Part shown: in pieces, positions 11,614-19,891 of the stretch
Layout: the number at the start of each line of letters is the position of its first letter
Numbering within the stretch: position 1 is the stretch's first letter
NCBI GenBank assembly: GCA_029256725.1
Contig: JAQSXJ010000006.1
Location: 1 to 64,000, forward strand
Source: Anaerocolumna sp.
Lineage (GTDB): Bacteria > Bacillota > Clostridia > Lachnospirales > Lachnospiraceae
Direction: 5' to 3'
DNA: 64,000 bases
Made by a program: the position numbers and the translations under genes
The notes under the pieces: model-generated
Seen by the model: the letters and a program-made list of their open reading frames with translations, nothing else
Told to the model about the DNA's origin: nothing
Databases searched by the model: none

Positions 11614-12567
11614 ATGAAATGGGTAAAACTCACTCTTAAAACTCTCACAGAAGCAGTAGAGCTTGTAAGTGATATGCTTATGGACATGGGGATAGAAGGA
11701 ATAGAAATTCAGGATAATGTTCCTATAACCGAAAGAGAGCGAAAAGAGATGTTTATAGACATTCTTCCGGAGCTTGATGTATCCAATAATGAGGCTTTCA
11801 TTAGTTTTTATCTGGAGGAAGAAGCTGATGTGGAAGCAACTGTGAATTCTGTTAAGGAAGGACTTGCAGAAGTATCACAATTTGTTGACACCGGCGCTGG
11901 GGAAATTGAGATTTCCGTGACAGAGGATGTTGACTGGATTAATAATTGGAAAGCCTTCTTTAAGCCTTTCCGTTTAGAGGATAATATTGTTATCAAACCT
12001 ACCTGGGAAGTCTTAACGGATAAAAGGGACGGAGATATTGTTATCGAGCTGGATCCGGGAACCTCCTTTGGTACCGGTTCACATGAGACTACCAAGCTGT
12101 GTATCCTGGCCTTAAGAAAATATTTGAAATCCGGTATGCAGGTGCTTGATGTTGGCTGCGGCAGTGGAATTCTATCAATTATCGCATCCAAACTGGGAGC
12201 TGAAACTGTGCTAGGAACAGATATTGATCCTCGTGCTGTAGAAGCCTCTGTAGAAAATACAGAAGTTAATGGGATTACAGAGGAGAAGGTATCATTTATA
12301 AGTGGTGATATTATATCAGATGATGAAATAAAGAAAACTGCAGGATTTGAGAAATATGACATTGTAGTAGCAAATATCCTTGCAGATATCATTATCCCCT
12401 TATCAGGAAAAATTGGTGTTCATCTTAAAAAAGGCGGACTTTTTATTAGTTCGGGAATTATCAATACAAAAAAAGAACAGGTTCTCACCGCAATAAAGGG
12501 TAATGGTTTTGAGGTGCTCGGAGTCGAAGAAATGGGAGACTGGGTATCTGTAATTGCAGTAAAATAA
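11614..12567 (+). CDS. prmA: Ribosomal protein L11 methyltransferase PrmA
   Basis: PrmA trimethylates lysines of ribosomal protein L11 using SAM. The 317-residue protein has the N-terminal L11-recognition domain (MKWVKLTLKTLTEAVELV), the motif DPGTSFGTGSHETT, SAM motif I LDVGCGSGILSI and motif IV VVANILADII. This gene follows dnaJ and precedes rsmE in many clostridia, matching the arrangement here. Confidence 0.95.
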   Translation: MKWVKLTLKTLTEAVELVSDMLMDMGIEGIEIQDNVPITERERKEMFIDILPELDVSNNEAFISFYLEEEADVEATVNSVKEGLAEVSQFVDTGAGEIEISVTEDVDWINNWKAFFKPFRLEDNIVIKPTWEVLTDKRDGDIVIELDPGTSFGTGSHETTKLCILALRKYLKSGMQVLDVGCGSGILSIIASKLGAETVLGTDIDPRAVEASVENTEVNGITEEKVSFISGDIISDDEIKKTAGFEKYDIVVANILADIIIPLSGKIGVHLKKGGLFISSGIINTKKEQVLTAIKGNGFEVLGVEEMGDWVSVIAVK

Positions 12568-12596
12568 TAGCTTTGATAACGGAAAGGGTTAATCAT

Positions 12597-13340
12597 ATGC
12601 ACCGTTTTTATGTACAGGAGAGTCAAATAAATAATGGGGTCATAACCCTGACCGGAGAAGATGTTAATCATATTAAGAATGTCCTTCGAATGAAAGCAGA
12701 GGATGAAGTGATTCTCTGCAACGGCAAGGGCAGAGATTTCCATTGTGTTATTACGGAATTTCAAAAAGACGGAATACTACTAAAGGCAATCAAAGAGTGG
12801 GATGCAGATACCGAATTGAGAGGTAAGATTTACCTCTTTCAAGGACTGCCGAAAAAGGATAAAATGGAATTGATTATTCAAAAATCTGTAGAACTTGGTG
12901 TTTTTGAGATTGTCCCTGTTATGACTCGCAGAACTGTGGTTAAATTAGAAGACGAGAAAAAAGAGCGTAAAAAACTTGAGAGATGGCAGGCAATTGCAGA
13001 AAGTGCTGCCAAACAGTCTCGTAGGGGGATCATACCTCGTATAACGGAAGTATATTCCTTTAAGAAGGCTCTGGAATATGCAGAGAGCTTAAATATAAAA
13101 TTAATGCCCTATGAAAATGAAAGGGGTATATCCTACACGAAAGAAATCCTTAATCGTATCAGTGGCAATGAGAGTGTAGGGGTATTTATCGGGCCGGAAG
13201 GCGGATTTGAAGAGAACGAAGTGGAGGCTGCAAAAGCAAATGGCTTTATCCCCATTAGTCTTGGGAAAAGAATTCTTAGAACTGAAACAGCAGGACTTAC
13301 AGCACTCTCTCTTTTGATGATGCAAATGGAAGATGAATAA
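12597..13340 (+). CDS. rsmE: 16S rRNA (uracil(1498)-N(3))-methyltransferase RsmE
   Basis: RsmE methylates N3 of U1498 in 16S rRNA. The sequence shows the N-terminal PUA-like domain (HRFYVQES) and the SPOUT fold with the knot motifs GLPKKDKMELIIQKSVELGV, FIGPEGGFEENE and LGKRILRTETA. The ATG at 12597 (247 residues) is preferred over a TTG 24 nt upstream because GGAAAGGG lies just ahead of it and the family begins at this point. It lies 29 nt after prmA and is probably cotranscribed. Confidence 0.95.
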   Translation: MHRFYVQESQINNGVITLTGEDVNHIKNVLRMKAEDEVILCNGKGRDFHCVITEFQKDGILLKAIKEWDADTELRGKIYLFQGLPKKDKMELIIQKSVELGVFEIVPVMTRRTVVKLEDEKKERKKLERWQAIAESAAKQSRRGIIPRITEVYSFKKALEYAESLNIKLMPYENERGISYTKEILNRISGNESVGVFIGPEGGFEENEVEAAKANGFIPISLGKRILRTETAGLTALSLLMMQMEDE

Positions 13341-13369
13341 TTAATATGGATTAAGGAATGAGGAATATG

Positions 13370-14530
13370 ATGGAGATTTATTTAGACAATGCCGCTACTA
13401 CCAGACCTTATGATTCTGTCCGCAGCATTATGATGGAGACCATGGATACTGCATTTGGTAATCCTTCTTCTATGCACGGAAAAGGTTTTGAAGCGGAGAA
13501 ATACGTAAAAGAAGCTACTGATATCATTGCAAAGAGTTTGAAAGCTGATCCCAAAGAGATTATATTCACTTCCGGTGGGACAGAAAGTAATAATCTTGCT
13601 ATAATTGGAACTGCTACTGCGTTAAAAAGAAGAGGGAATCATGTCATTACTACAATGATTGAGCATCCGTCGGTACATAATCCTGTGTTGTTTTTAGAAG
13701 AAAACGGTTATAGGGTAACTTATGTACCGGTTGATTCCATGGGGAAAATCAAAGAAGAGGAACTACTGGAAGCCGTAGGGGATGATACCATACTGGTTTC
13801 CTTTATGTATGTCAATAACGAAGTAGGTTCCGTTCAGCCTATAAGCGAACTGAGCCGTAAAATCAAAGAAAAGAATCCTAACGTTTGTATACATGTAGAT
13901 GCTATTCAGGCTTATGGGAAATTCCGTATATATCCTGCAAGAGAAGGTATAGATCTGCTTTCCGCCAGCGGGCATAAGATCCATGGCCCAAAAGGTGTGG
14001 GCTTTTTGTATGCAAACAGTAAGGTTAAAATAAAACCCGTGCTATTCGGTGGGGGACAGCAAAGAGGTATGCGTTCGGGAACAGAAAATGTACCGGGAAT
14101 TGCAGGCTTTGGTCAGGCAGTAAAAGAAGGCTTAAACCATCAGGAAGAAAATATACCTAAACTATACGAAATTAAAGCATATTTCATCGAAAGACTAAAA
14201 GAAATAGAAGGAACTTTTATAAATTGTCTGGAGGAAGATATCAAAAAGACTGCTCCGCATATTTTAAGCGTCAGCTTTGAAGGGCTTAAGAGTGAAGTTC
14301 TTTTGCATGCCTTAGAGGACAAGGGAATCTATGTCTCAGCAGGTTCTGCCTGTGCTTCCAATCATCCCGGATTAAGTGGTACACTAAAAGCTGTGGGCCT
14401 GAGGAATGATTTGCTGGATTCCACCATTAGATTTAGTTTCTCAGGATATACAACGATAGAGGAAGCTGGACAGGCTATCGAGGCTTTAAAAGAACTGGTG
14501 CCTGTATTACGTAAATACAGCCGCCGTTAA
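13370..14530 (+). CDS. Cysteine desulfurase (NifS/IscS-like; probable sulfur donor for ThiI)
   Basis: This is a class V aminotransferase-fold PLP enzyme that releases sulfur from cysteine as an enzyme persulfide. It starts IYLDNAATT, carries the PLP-lysine segment SGHKIHGPKG, and has the catalytic Cys in SAGSACASNHPG. Possible starts are 13358, 13367 and 13370; GAGGA spacing favours 13370 (386 residues). It sits directly upstream of thiI, which lacks a rhodanese domain. This is the Bacillus NifZ-ThiI arrangement, so its main job is probably 4-thiouridine formation in tRNA. No iscU-type scaffold gene is adjacent. Confidence 0.92.
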   Translation: MEIYLDNAATTRPYDSVRSIMMETMDTAFGNPSSMHGKGFEAEKYVKEATDIIAKSLKADPKEIIFTSGGTESNNLAIIGTATALKRRGNHVITTMIEHPSVHNPVLFLEENGYRVTYVPVDSMGKIKEEELLEAVGDDTILVSFMYVNNEVGSVQPISELSRKIKEKNPNVCIHVDAIQAYGKFRIYPAREGIDLLSASGHKIHGPKGVGFLYANSKVKIKPVLFGGGQQRGMRSGTENVPGIAGFGQAVKEGLNHQEENIPKLYEIKAYFIERLKEIEGTFINCLEEDIKKTAPHILSVSFEGLKSEVLLHALEDKGIYVSAGSACASNHPGLSGTLKAVGLRNDLLDSTIRFSFSGYTTIEEAGQAIEALKELVPVLRKYSRR

Positions 14531-14592
14531 TAACCGGCAGCAATATATTTCACAGAAGTAAGACAAGAACGCTGTAATAACTAAAAGATGTA

Positions 14593-14632
14593 ACTTACGG
14601 TTAAGAAGTTCTACAGGAACATAACCGGAAGT
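14593..14632 (+). other. Stem-loop upstream of thiI
   Basis: ACTTACGGTTA (14593-14603) pairs with TAACCGGAAGT (14622-14632), with one mismatch. An inner GTTC/GAAC stem extends the hairpin. It sits in the 151-nt gap between the desulfurase gene and thiI. It might affect thiI expression; its function is unknown. Confidence 0.4.
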
Positions 14633-14681
14633 CACTTTCAACAGATATGGTGCCGTTAAGCGGCAGAATGCGAGGATAATA

Positions 14682-15857
14682 ATGTATAAAGCATTTTTAA
14701 TAAAATATGCGGAAATCGGTATTAAAGGCAAAAACAGGTATATTTTTGAGAATGCCTTAAAGGATCAGATAAAGAATGCCTTAAAGAATCTTGGAAATTT
14801 TCTTGTATCAAAAGAGCAGGGTAGAGTATATATAGAATGCCCAGATGAATTTGATTACGAAGAATCAGTAGAAGCTTTAAAAACTGTATTTGGTATTGCC
14901 TGGATCTGTCCTGTTATGATAGTGGATACCATTGAATGGGAAGAACTAAAAACTGCTGTGGGAGACTATGTAGAAAAGAGATATCCTGACAGGAATTTTA
15001 CATTTAAGATGGAGGCAAAAAGAGCAGATAAGAATTATCCTCTGACAACGCCTGAAATGTGTATGAAAATGGGAGGTTACCTTCTGGAAAGATTTCCGGA
15101 ATTAAAGGTGGATGTTCATAATCCCCAGGTTCGTATCATGGTTGAAGTCAGAACACGTTCCTATGTATATTCAGAAGTTATTCCAGGTCCTGGAGGTATG
15201 CCTGTTGGAACCAGCGGTAAAGCTATGCTTCTTCTTTCCGGTGGTATTGACAGTCCGGTAGCCGGCTATATGATAGCAAAAAGAGGTGTCGCAATTGATG
15301 CAGTCTATTTCCATGCGCCCCCGTATACCAGCGAAAGAGCTAAGCAGAAGGTAGTTGATCTGGCTAAGCTTATTTCACGCTATACAGGCCCTATTAAGCT
15401 GCATGTAGTGAATTTTACAGACATTCAGCTCTATATCTATGAAAAGTGCCCTCACGAGGAGCTTACCATCATTATGAGACGTTATATGATGCGTATTGCC
15501 GAAACAATTGCAGAAGAAACAGGTTGTCTTGGACTCATAACCGGTGAAAGTATCGGTCAGGTTGCTAGTCAGACCCTTCAAAGCCTTATGTCCACTAATG
15601 AAGTCTGCAACATGCCGGTATATCGTCCGTTAATTGCTTTTGATAAGCAGGATATCGTGACTATCTCAGAGAAGATAAATACTTATGAGACTTCAATACT
15701 GCCTTTCGAGGACTGCTGTACCATATTTGTAGCCAAGCATCCGGTAACAAAACCCAGTGCAAAGGTTATCCGTCATTCAGAAAAGCTGCTAGAGGAAAAT
15801 ATCGAAGCGTTAACCAAAACCGCTCTTGAAACCAAAGAAATCATTATGATAAAGTAG
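14682..15857 (+). CDS. thiI: tRNA 4-thiouridine synthase ThiI
   Basis: ThiI adenylates U8 of tRNA and transfers sulfur to make s4U; it can also take part in thiamine thiazole synthesis. The 391-residue protein has an N-terminal ferredoxin-like/THUMP region (IKYAEIGIKGKNR), then the PP-loop ATPase motif LLSGGIDSPVAGY near residues 184-196. It lacks the C-terminal rhodanese domain found in enterobacteria, so it needs a partner desulfurase, probably the gene just upstream. The region around EDCCTIFVAKHP carries conserved cysteines. Confidence 0.95.
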   Translation: MYKAFLIKYAEIGIKGKNRYIFENALKDQIKNALKNLGNFLVSKEQGRVYIECPDEFDYEESVEALKTVFGIAWICPVMIVDTIEWEELKTAVGDYVEKRYPDRNFTFKMEAKRADKNYPLTTPEMCMKMGGYLLERFPELKVDVHNPQVRIMVEVRTRSYVYSEVIPGPGGMPVGTSGKAMLLLSGGIDSPVAGYMIAKRGVAIDAVYFHAPPYTSERAKQKVVDLAKLISRYTGPIKLHVVNFTDIQLYIYEKCPHEELTIIMRRYMMRIAETIAEETGCLGLITGESIGQVASQTLQSLMSTNEVCNMPVYRPLIAFDKQDIVTISEKINTYETSILPFEDCCTIFVAKHPVTKPSAKVIRHSEKLLEENIEALTKTALETKEIIMIK

Positions 15858-15942
15858 TATAGTTTATAGAGTCATAGATATTTATGAACCATTGAAGGCA
15901 AATAAAAGGAATATAGAAGGAATATCAAGTTGTATAAGTAAA

Positions 15943-15971
15943 ACTGCTGCAGCCAAGCAGACTGCAGCAGT
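15943..15971 (+). terminator. Stem-loop after thiI
   Basis: ACTGCTGCAG (15943-15952) and CTGCAGCAGT (15962-15971) are perfect complements with a 9-nt loop, 86 nt beyond thiI. The following sequence is only moderately T-rich. A second hairpin (CAACTTTGCGA with TCGCGAAGTTG) lies at 15989-16022. Confidence 0.6.
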
Positions 15972-16053
15972 GTGTTCTGTTCTGAATTTTCAACTTTGCG
16001 AGTTATTGTATCGCGAAGTTGAATATGTAGTGTTGAATATGTAGTTTGGAGGA

Positions 16054-16078
16054 ATAAAAAGAGGATACCTAAGTATCC
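16054..16078 (-). terminator. Rho-independent terminator of the HPr-like gene
   Basis: On the minus strand, GGATAC (16078-16073) pairs with GTATCC (16068-16063) around a TTAG loop and is followed by TCTTTTTATT. This is an intrinsic terminator directly downstream of the minus-strand HPr-like gene. Confidence 0.75.
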
Positions 16079-16103
16079 CCATTAAGTAACCCCTGACCTT
16101 TAA

Positions 16104-16337
16104 TTATTCAACAATGTAAGGATTTAAAACACTAAGAATCTTTTCTACGCTTTCTTCGTTATGAATATTTAAATCAATGGGTTTGGATAAATCCAAACTG
16201 AAAATACCCATGATTGATTTTGCGTCGATTACGTATCTTCCAGATACTAAATCAAAGTCAGTATCAAATTTAGTAACATCGTTTACGAAAGATTTAACCT
16301 TATCAATTGAATTAAGAGAGATTTTGACTGTTTTCAT
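16104..16337 (-). CDS. HPr-like protein lacking the phosphorylatable histidine
   Basis: The 77-residue protein has the length and fold pattern of HPr, the phosphocarrier of the sugar phosphotransferase system. The region around the regulatory serine is preserved (KSIMGIFSL, Ser41). The active-site loop, normally a His-Ala-Arg-Pro motif, reads LNSIDKVKSFV with no His or Arg. It therefore cannot accept phosphate from enzyme I. It resembles Crh-type or other regulatory HPr paralogues, possibly controlled by HPr kinase. It is monocistronic on the minus strand with its own terminator, and AGGAGG (plus-strand CCTCCT at 16345-16350) lies just upstream of its ATG. Confidence 0.8.
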   Translation of the reverse strand: MKTVKISLNSIDKVKSFVNDVTKFDTDFDLVSGRYVIDAKSIMGIFSLDLSKPIDLNIHNEESVEKILSVLNPYIVE

Positions 16338-16588
16338 ATAAACTCCTCCTTTATAATGGATTTAACAGGATGATATCCTACAAACTAGTATAATATTAAT
16401 CCTGAAAGATATGCTTTACCTAAATTGGTAACTTATCTTTATACAACTATATACTACAAAATCGTTATTTAAAAGTCAATATACAAAGTAAATAAAAAAA
16501 TCTGCGGACAAGGACACTTTGCACTAAGAGGCAGCAGCATTTGTAAAACCTTATGCATATCATATAGAAAGACAGGGAATGGATATAG

Positions 16589-18043
16589 ATGGATATTAGT
16601 AATAACGGGAAAAATAACCGAAAGACAGTTGCATTTCTTACTCTGGGCTGTAAAGTAAATTCATACGAGACCCAGGGTATCAAAAAGCTTTTTGAGGAAG
16701 AGGATTACAGTGTAGTCGAATTTCATGAAAAAGCAGATGTGTATGTAATCAATACCTGTACAGTAACCAATATAGCAGACAGAAAATCACGCCAGATGCT
16801 TCATAAAGCCCGTAAAATGAATGAAGATGCTATTGTAATGGCAGTAGGTTGTTATGCGCAGGCTGCCGGTGAGCAGTTAAAGGAAGACGAAGCTATTGAT
16901 ATTGTGGTAGGAAATAACAGAAAAAAAGATATCATTCATATTTTAAAAGCGTATATTGATGATAATACTATAGATAGTATCATAGATATTTCCGGGAACA
17001 TTGAGTATGAAGATTTGGAAATACTTGATGTATCCGAGAAAACCAGAGCTTATATAAAGATTCAGGATGGCTGTAATCAATTTTGCTCTTATTGTATCAT
17101 ACCATATGCCAGAGGCAGAGTAAGAAGCAGATTTGCCAAGTCTATTTTAAGAGAAGCCAAGAATCTTGTAGATAAAGGTTATCAGGAAATCGTCCTGACC
17201 GGTATACACTTATCCTCCTACGGAATTGATTTTGCGAAAGAAGACAGTAGTAATACTGCGGATGCAAAAGCGACAGATAATAATGTACCGGAAGAAGAGA
17301 TTGACGGGTTGGAAGCTTTTATCAGGGAGCCTGGAGATTATGAACCGGGAACCAATTATTATCTTTTGGATTTGATAAAACAGTTAGATCAGATTGAGGG
17401 GCTGCAAAGAATCAGATTGGGTTCATTAGAGCCAAGGATTGTAACTGAAAGCTTTGTAAAAGGACTGTCTGAACTGGAAACAATTTGTCCTCATTTTCAT
17501 TTATCCCTGCAGAGTGGCTGTAACAGCACCTTAAAAAGGATGAATAGAAAGTATACCACAGAAGTATACTTAGAAAAGTGCCTTCTGTTAAGAAAATACT
17601 TTAGTAATCCAGCTATAACAACCGATATAATTGTTGGATTTCCAGGTGAAACAGCAGAAGAATTTGAACAGACCAAAGAATATCTGCGTAAAATACAATT
17701 TGCCCAGATGCATGTCTTTAAATTCTCACCCAGAAAAGGTACCAGAGCTGCTAATATGACAGATCCGGTAAAAGAAGAAATAAAAGCAGAGAGAAGTAAT
17801 CAGCTGCTGACCCTTGCAGAAGAGATGTCAGATGTCTATAAGAGAAGCTTTATTGGTAATACAGAGAAGCTTCTGGTAGAAGAAGAAACAGTAATAGAGG
17901 GAGAAAACTATCAGATTGGGCATAATGAAAGATACCTGAAATTGGCTGTAAAATCCGATAAAAGCCTTACAAATCAGATACTTTCCGTTAAAGTACAGGA
18001 ATTTCTTAACAAAGAAATGATGTTTTGTGAAAGTATGGATTGA
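16589..18043 (+). CDS. mtaB: tRNA (N6-threonylcarbamoyladenosine-C2)-methylthiotransferase MtaB
   Basis: MtaB converts t6A37 to ms2t6A37 in tRNA using two [4Fe-4S] clusters. The 484-residue protein has the N-terminal MTTase domain (LGCKVNSYETQG, NTCTVTNIADRKSRQ), the radical-SAM motif CNQFCSYCIIPYARGR and a C-terminal TRAM domain. The LGCKVN start separates MtaB from MiaB (LGCQMN). An insertion of about 45 mostly acidic residues (around 225-265, after SSYGIDF) sits between conserved blocks. It begins the next + strand run of housekeeping genes. Confidence 0.95.
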   Translation: MDISNNGKNNRKTVAFLTLGCKVNSYETQGIKKLFEEEDYSVVEFHEKADVYVINTCTVTNIADRKSRQMLHKARKMNEDAIVMAVGCYAQAAGEQLKEDEAIDIVVGNNRKKDIIHILKAYIDDNTIDSIIDISGNIEYEDLEILDVSEKTRAYIKIQDGCNQFCSYCIIPYARGRVRSRFAKSILREAKNLVDKGYQEIVLTGIHLSSYGIDFAKEDSSNTADAKATDNNVPEEEIDGLEAFIREPGDYEPGTNYYLLDLIKQLDQIEGLQRIRLGSLEPRIVTESFVKGLSELETICPHFHLSLQSGCNSTLKRMNRKYTTEVYLEKCLLLRKYFSNPAITTDIIVGFPGETAEEFEQTKEYLRKIQFAQMHVFKFSPRKGTRAANMTDPVKEEIKAERSNQLLTLAEEMSDVYKRSFIGNTEKLLVEEETVIEGENYQIGHNERYLKLAVKSDKSLTNQILSVKVQEFLNKEMMFCESMD

Positions 18044-18116
18044 AATTTGCGAAGTTTTATATTAATATATAAGTAAATACATTGTGCGAAACAGTATCAG
18101 CAAAGGACGTGAAGTT

Positions 18117-18377
18117 ATGCAGGAGATAAACAATACACAGTTTTTTAAGGTTCAAAAGGAAAATGAGATATCTGTAAGAGAGATTATTTCTGCCGTATAT
18201 ACAGCCATGACGGAGAAAGGCTATAATCCGGTTAATCAGATTGTTGGCTACATTATGTCCGGGGACCCTACCTACATAACCAATCATAATGGAGCCAGAA
18301 GTTTGATTATGAAAGTAGAACGTGATGAAATTCTGGAACAGTTACTGAATGATTACATTGACCGTAATCTTAAATAA
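18117..18377 (+). CDS. ireB: IreB family regulatory phosphoprotein (DUF965)
   Basis: This small protein (86 residues from ATG 18117) matches the IreB/YrzL family, for example [20 protein letters not shown] and [18 protein letters not shown]. In Enterococcus, IreB is phosphorylated by the PASTA kinase IreK and modulates cephalosporin resistance. The ATG at 18117 has AAGGA upstream and fits family length; a GTG 33 nt earlier is less likely. The order mtaB-ireB-ruvX-DUF1292 is typical of clostridia. Confidence 0.92.
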   Translation: MQEINNTQFFKVQKENEISVREIISAVYTAMTEKGYNPVNQIVGYIMSGDPTYITNHNGARSLIMKVERDEILEQLLNDYIDRNLK

Positions 18378-18388
18378 AAATGTCTGAA

Positions 18389-18416
18389 GCCCCTTCTTTA
18401 AGAGAAATTAAGGGGC
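18389..18416 (+). terminator. Stem-loop between ireB and ruvX
   Basis: GCCCCTT (18389-18395) and AAGGGGC (18410-18416) form a 7-bp GC-rich stem. No U-tract follows, so it is at most a weak terminator or an mRNA-stability element inside the operon. Confidence 0.45.
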
Positions 18417-18446
18417 GTATTCGAACAGGAAGAGAAATTATACAGT

Positions 18447-18893
18447 ATGAAAATTATGGGATTGGATTACGGCTCTGTAACAGTTGGAGTCGCAATTAGT
18501 GATGAACTGCTGATAACGGCACAAGGTATTGAGACCATTAATCGTAAGCAGGAAAATAAATTAAGGCAAACCTTAGCCAGGATTGAAGAATTGATTAAGG
18601 AATACAATGTTGATCGTATTGTTTTGGGTTACCCTAAGAATATGAATAATACCATTGGAGAACGTGCTCTAAAATCAGAAGAATTTTCAGAGATGTTAAA
18701 GAGAAGAACCGGTTTACCGGTAATCCTCTGGGATGAAAGACTGACTACAGCAGCAGCTAATCAGACTTTAATACTTGGTGATGTCAGAAGAGAAGATAGA
18801 AAGTCAGTAATTGATAAACTGGCAGCTGTATTGATACTTCAGGGATATCTGGATTATTTAAGCAATAAGCTTAAGTTTAACCTGCCTGACTAA
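18447..18893 (+). CDS. ruvX: Holliday junction resolvase-like protein RuvX (YqgF)
   Basis: RuvX/YqgF is an RNase H-fold nuclease implicated in 16S rRNA 5'-end or pre-rRNA processing and in resolving branched DNA. The start [15 protein letters not shown] holds the first catalytic Asp. [17 protein letters not shown] and [10 protein letters not shown] follow with the other acidic residues. At 148 residues it is typical. It starts at ATG 18447 or the next ATG (18456). Confidence 0.93.
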   Translation: MKIMGLDYGSVTVGVAISDELLITAQGIETINRKQENKLRQTLARIEELIKEYNVDRIVLGYPKNMNNTIGERALKSEEFSEMLKRRTGLPVILWDERLTTAAANQTLILGDVRREDRKSVIDKLAAVLILQGYLDYLSNKLKFNLPD

Positions 18894-18922
18894 CCTAATA
18901 TAGGTACAACAGGAGTTGTAAT

Positions 18923-19198
18923 ATGGAAGAACAGAAAAATCAAGTGACCTTTATTACAGAAGATAATGAAGAAGTCCAGTTTAATGTGATTGAGCAGACA
19001 AAATTAAATGGATACACCTATCTATTGGTAACAGACTCTCAGGATGAGGGTGATGACGGTGTAGCCTATATCCTAAAGGATATGTCTGCCGAAGGGGATG
19101 AAGCATCCCTATATACAATTGTAGAAGATGAAGAGGAAATGAATCTGATAGCTGATATATTTGAAGAGCTGTTAGAGGATGTGGAATTTGAATCATAG
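18923..19198 (+). CDS. DUF1292 family protein
   Basis: This 91-residue acidic protein matches the DUF1292 (YrzB) family by length and pattern: ITEDNEEVQFNVIEQTKLNG, then YLLVTDS, YILKDM and a Glu-rich tail. Its function is unknown. It is almost always found after ruvX in clostridia and bacilli, as here (29-nt gap). A GGAG ribosome site precedes ATG 18923. Confidence 0.88.
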   Translation: MEEQKNQVTFITEDNEEVQFNVIEQTKLNGYTYLLVTDSQDEGDDGVAYILKDMSAEGDEASLYTIVEDEEEMNLIADIFEELLEDVEFES

Positions 19199-19341
19199 AT
19201 AATTGATTAGTTAATACGGGGATTATATAGAAATATAAATAATAAAATGTAATGAAAACGATATAAAGGTGCAATATTTAGTTAGATGAAAGATTTCAGC
19301 GATATTATTACTTATCTATGGAAGCGGAAAGGTGATTGAAA

Positions 19342-19803
19342 ATGCCTGATAAAAAAGATCGGTTTAAAATGCTGTTAAAAGAGAAGGGCCTTAAGGTTAC
19401 CACCCAGCGAGTTGATATATTGGAGGCCTTAGAGATGAGACCGGATAAGCATTTAACAGCTGAAGAAATTTACGAGATTGTAAAAGAGAAGAATCCGGAT
19501 ATCGGATTAGCTACAGTATACAGGACAATTCAGTTATTAGCTGAATTGAACCTTATTGATAAACTGAATTTAGGTGACGGGTTCATACGTTATGAAATTG
19601 GTAATAGGGATGAGGACAGAAAAGGTCATCATCACCATCATCTGATATGTTTAAGGTGTGGAAATGTACTGACTTTCGAAGGAGATCTGCTGGATACCCT
19701 GGAAAATCAGATACAAAACTCCATGAGCTTTGAAGTGGTCGATCATGAGGTTAAGCTGTTCGGTTATTGCAAAGAATGCTCAGCTGAAAGAAAAAAAGAA
19801 TAA
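19342..19803 (+). CDS. Fur family transcriptional regulator
   Basis: This metal-dependent repressor is 153 residues from ATG 19342, preceded by AAAGGTGA. It has a winged helix (LKVTTQRVDILEALE, TAEEIYEIV, GLATVYRTIQLLAEL), a His cluster (HHHHHLICLRCG) and two CxxC zinc motifs (CLRC, CKEC). The specific metal (Fe, Zn or peroxide sensing as in PerR) cannot be settled from the sequence. It lies in the ruvX-to-RNase J block, its common clostridial position. Confidence 0.9.
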   Translation: MPDKKDRFKMLLKEKGLKVTTQRVDILEALEMRPDKHLTAEEIYEIVKEKNPDIGLATVYRTIQLLAELNLIDKLNLGDGFIRYEIGNRDEDRKGHHHHHLICLRCGNVLTFEGDLLDTLENQIQNSMSFEVVDHEVKLFGYCKECSAERKKE

Positions 19804-19891
19804 TCCTGTGAAATCAAATCTAATTAAATATTCCATGCACTTTAAATATAATGGACTTTATTACATAAACTAACCATTGGAGGTGCATTGT

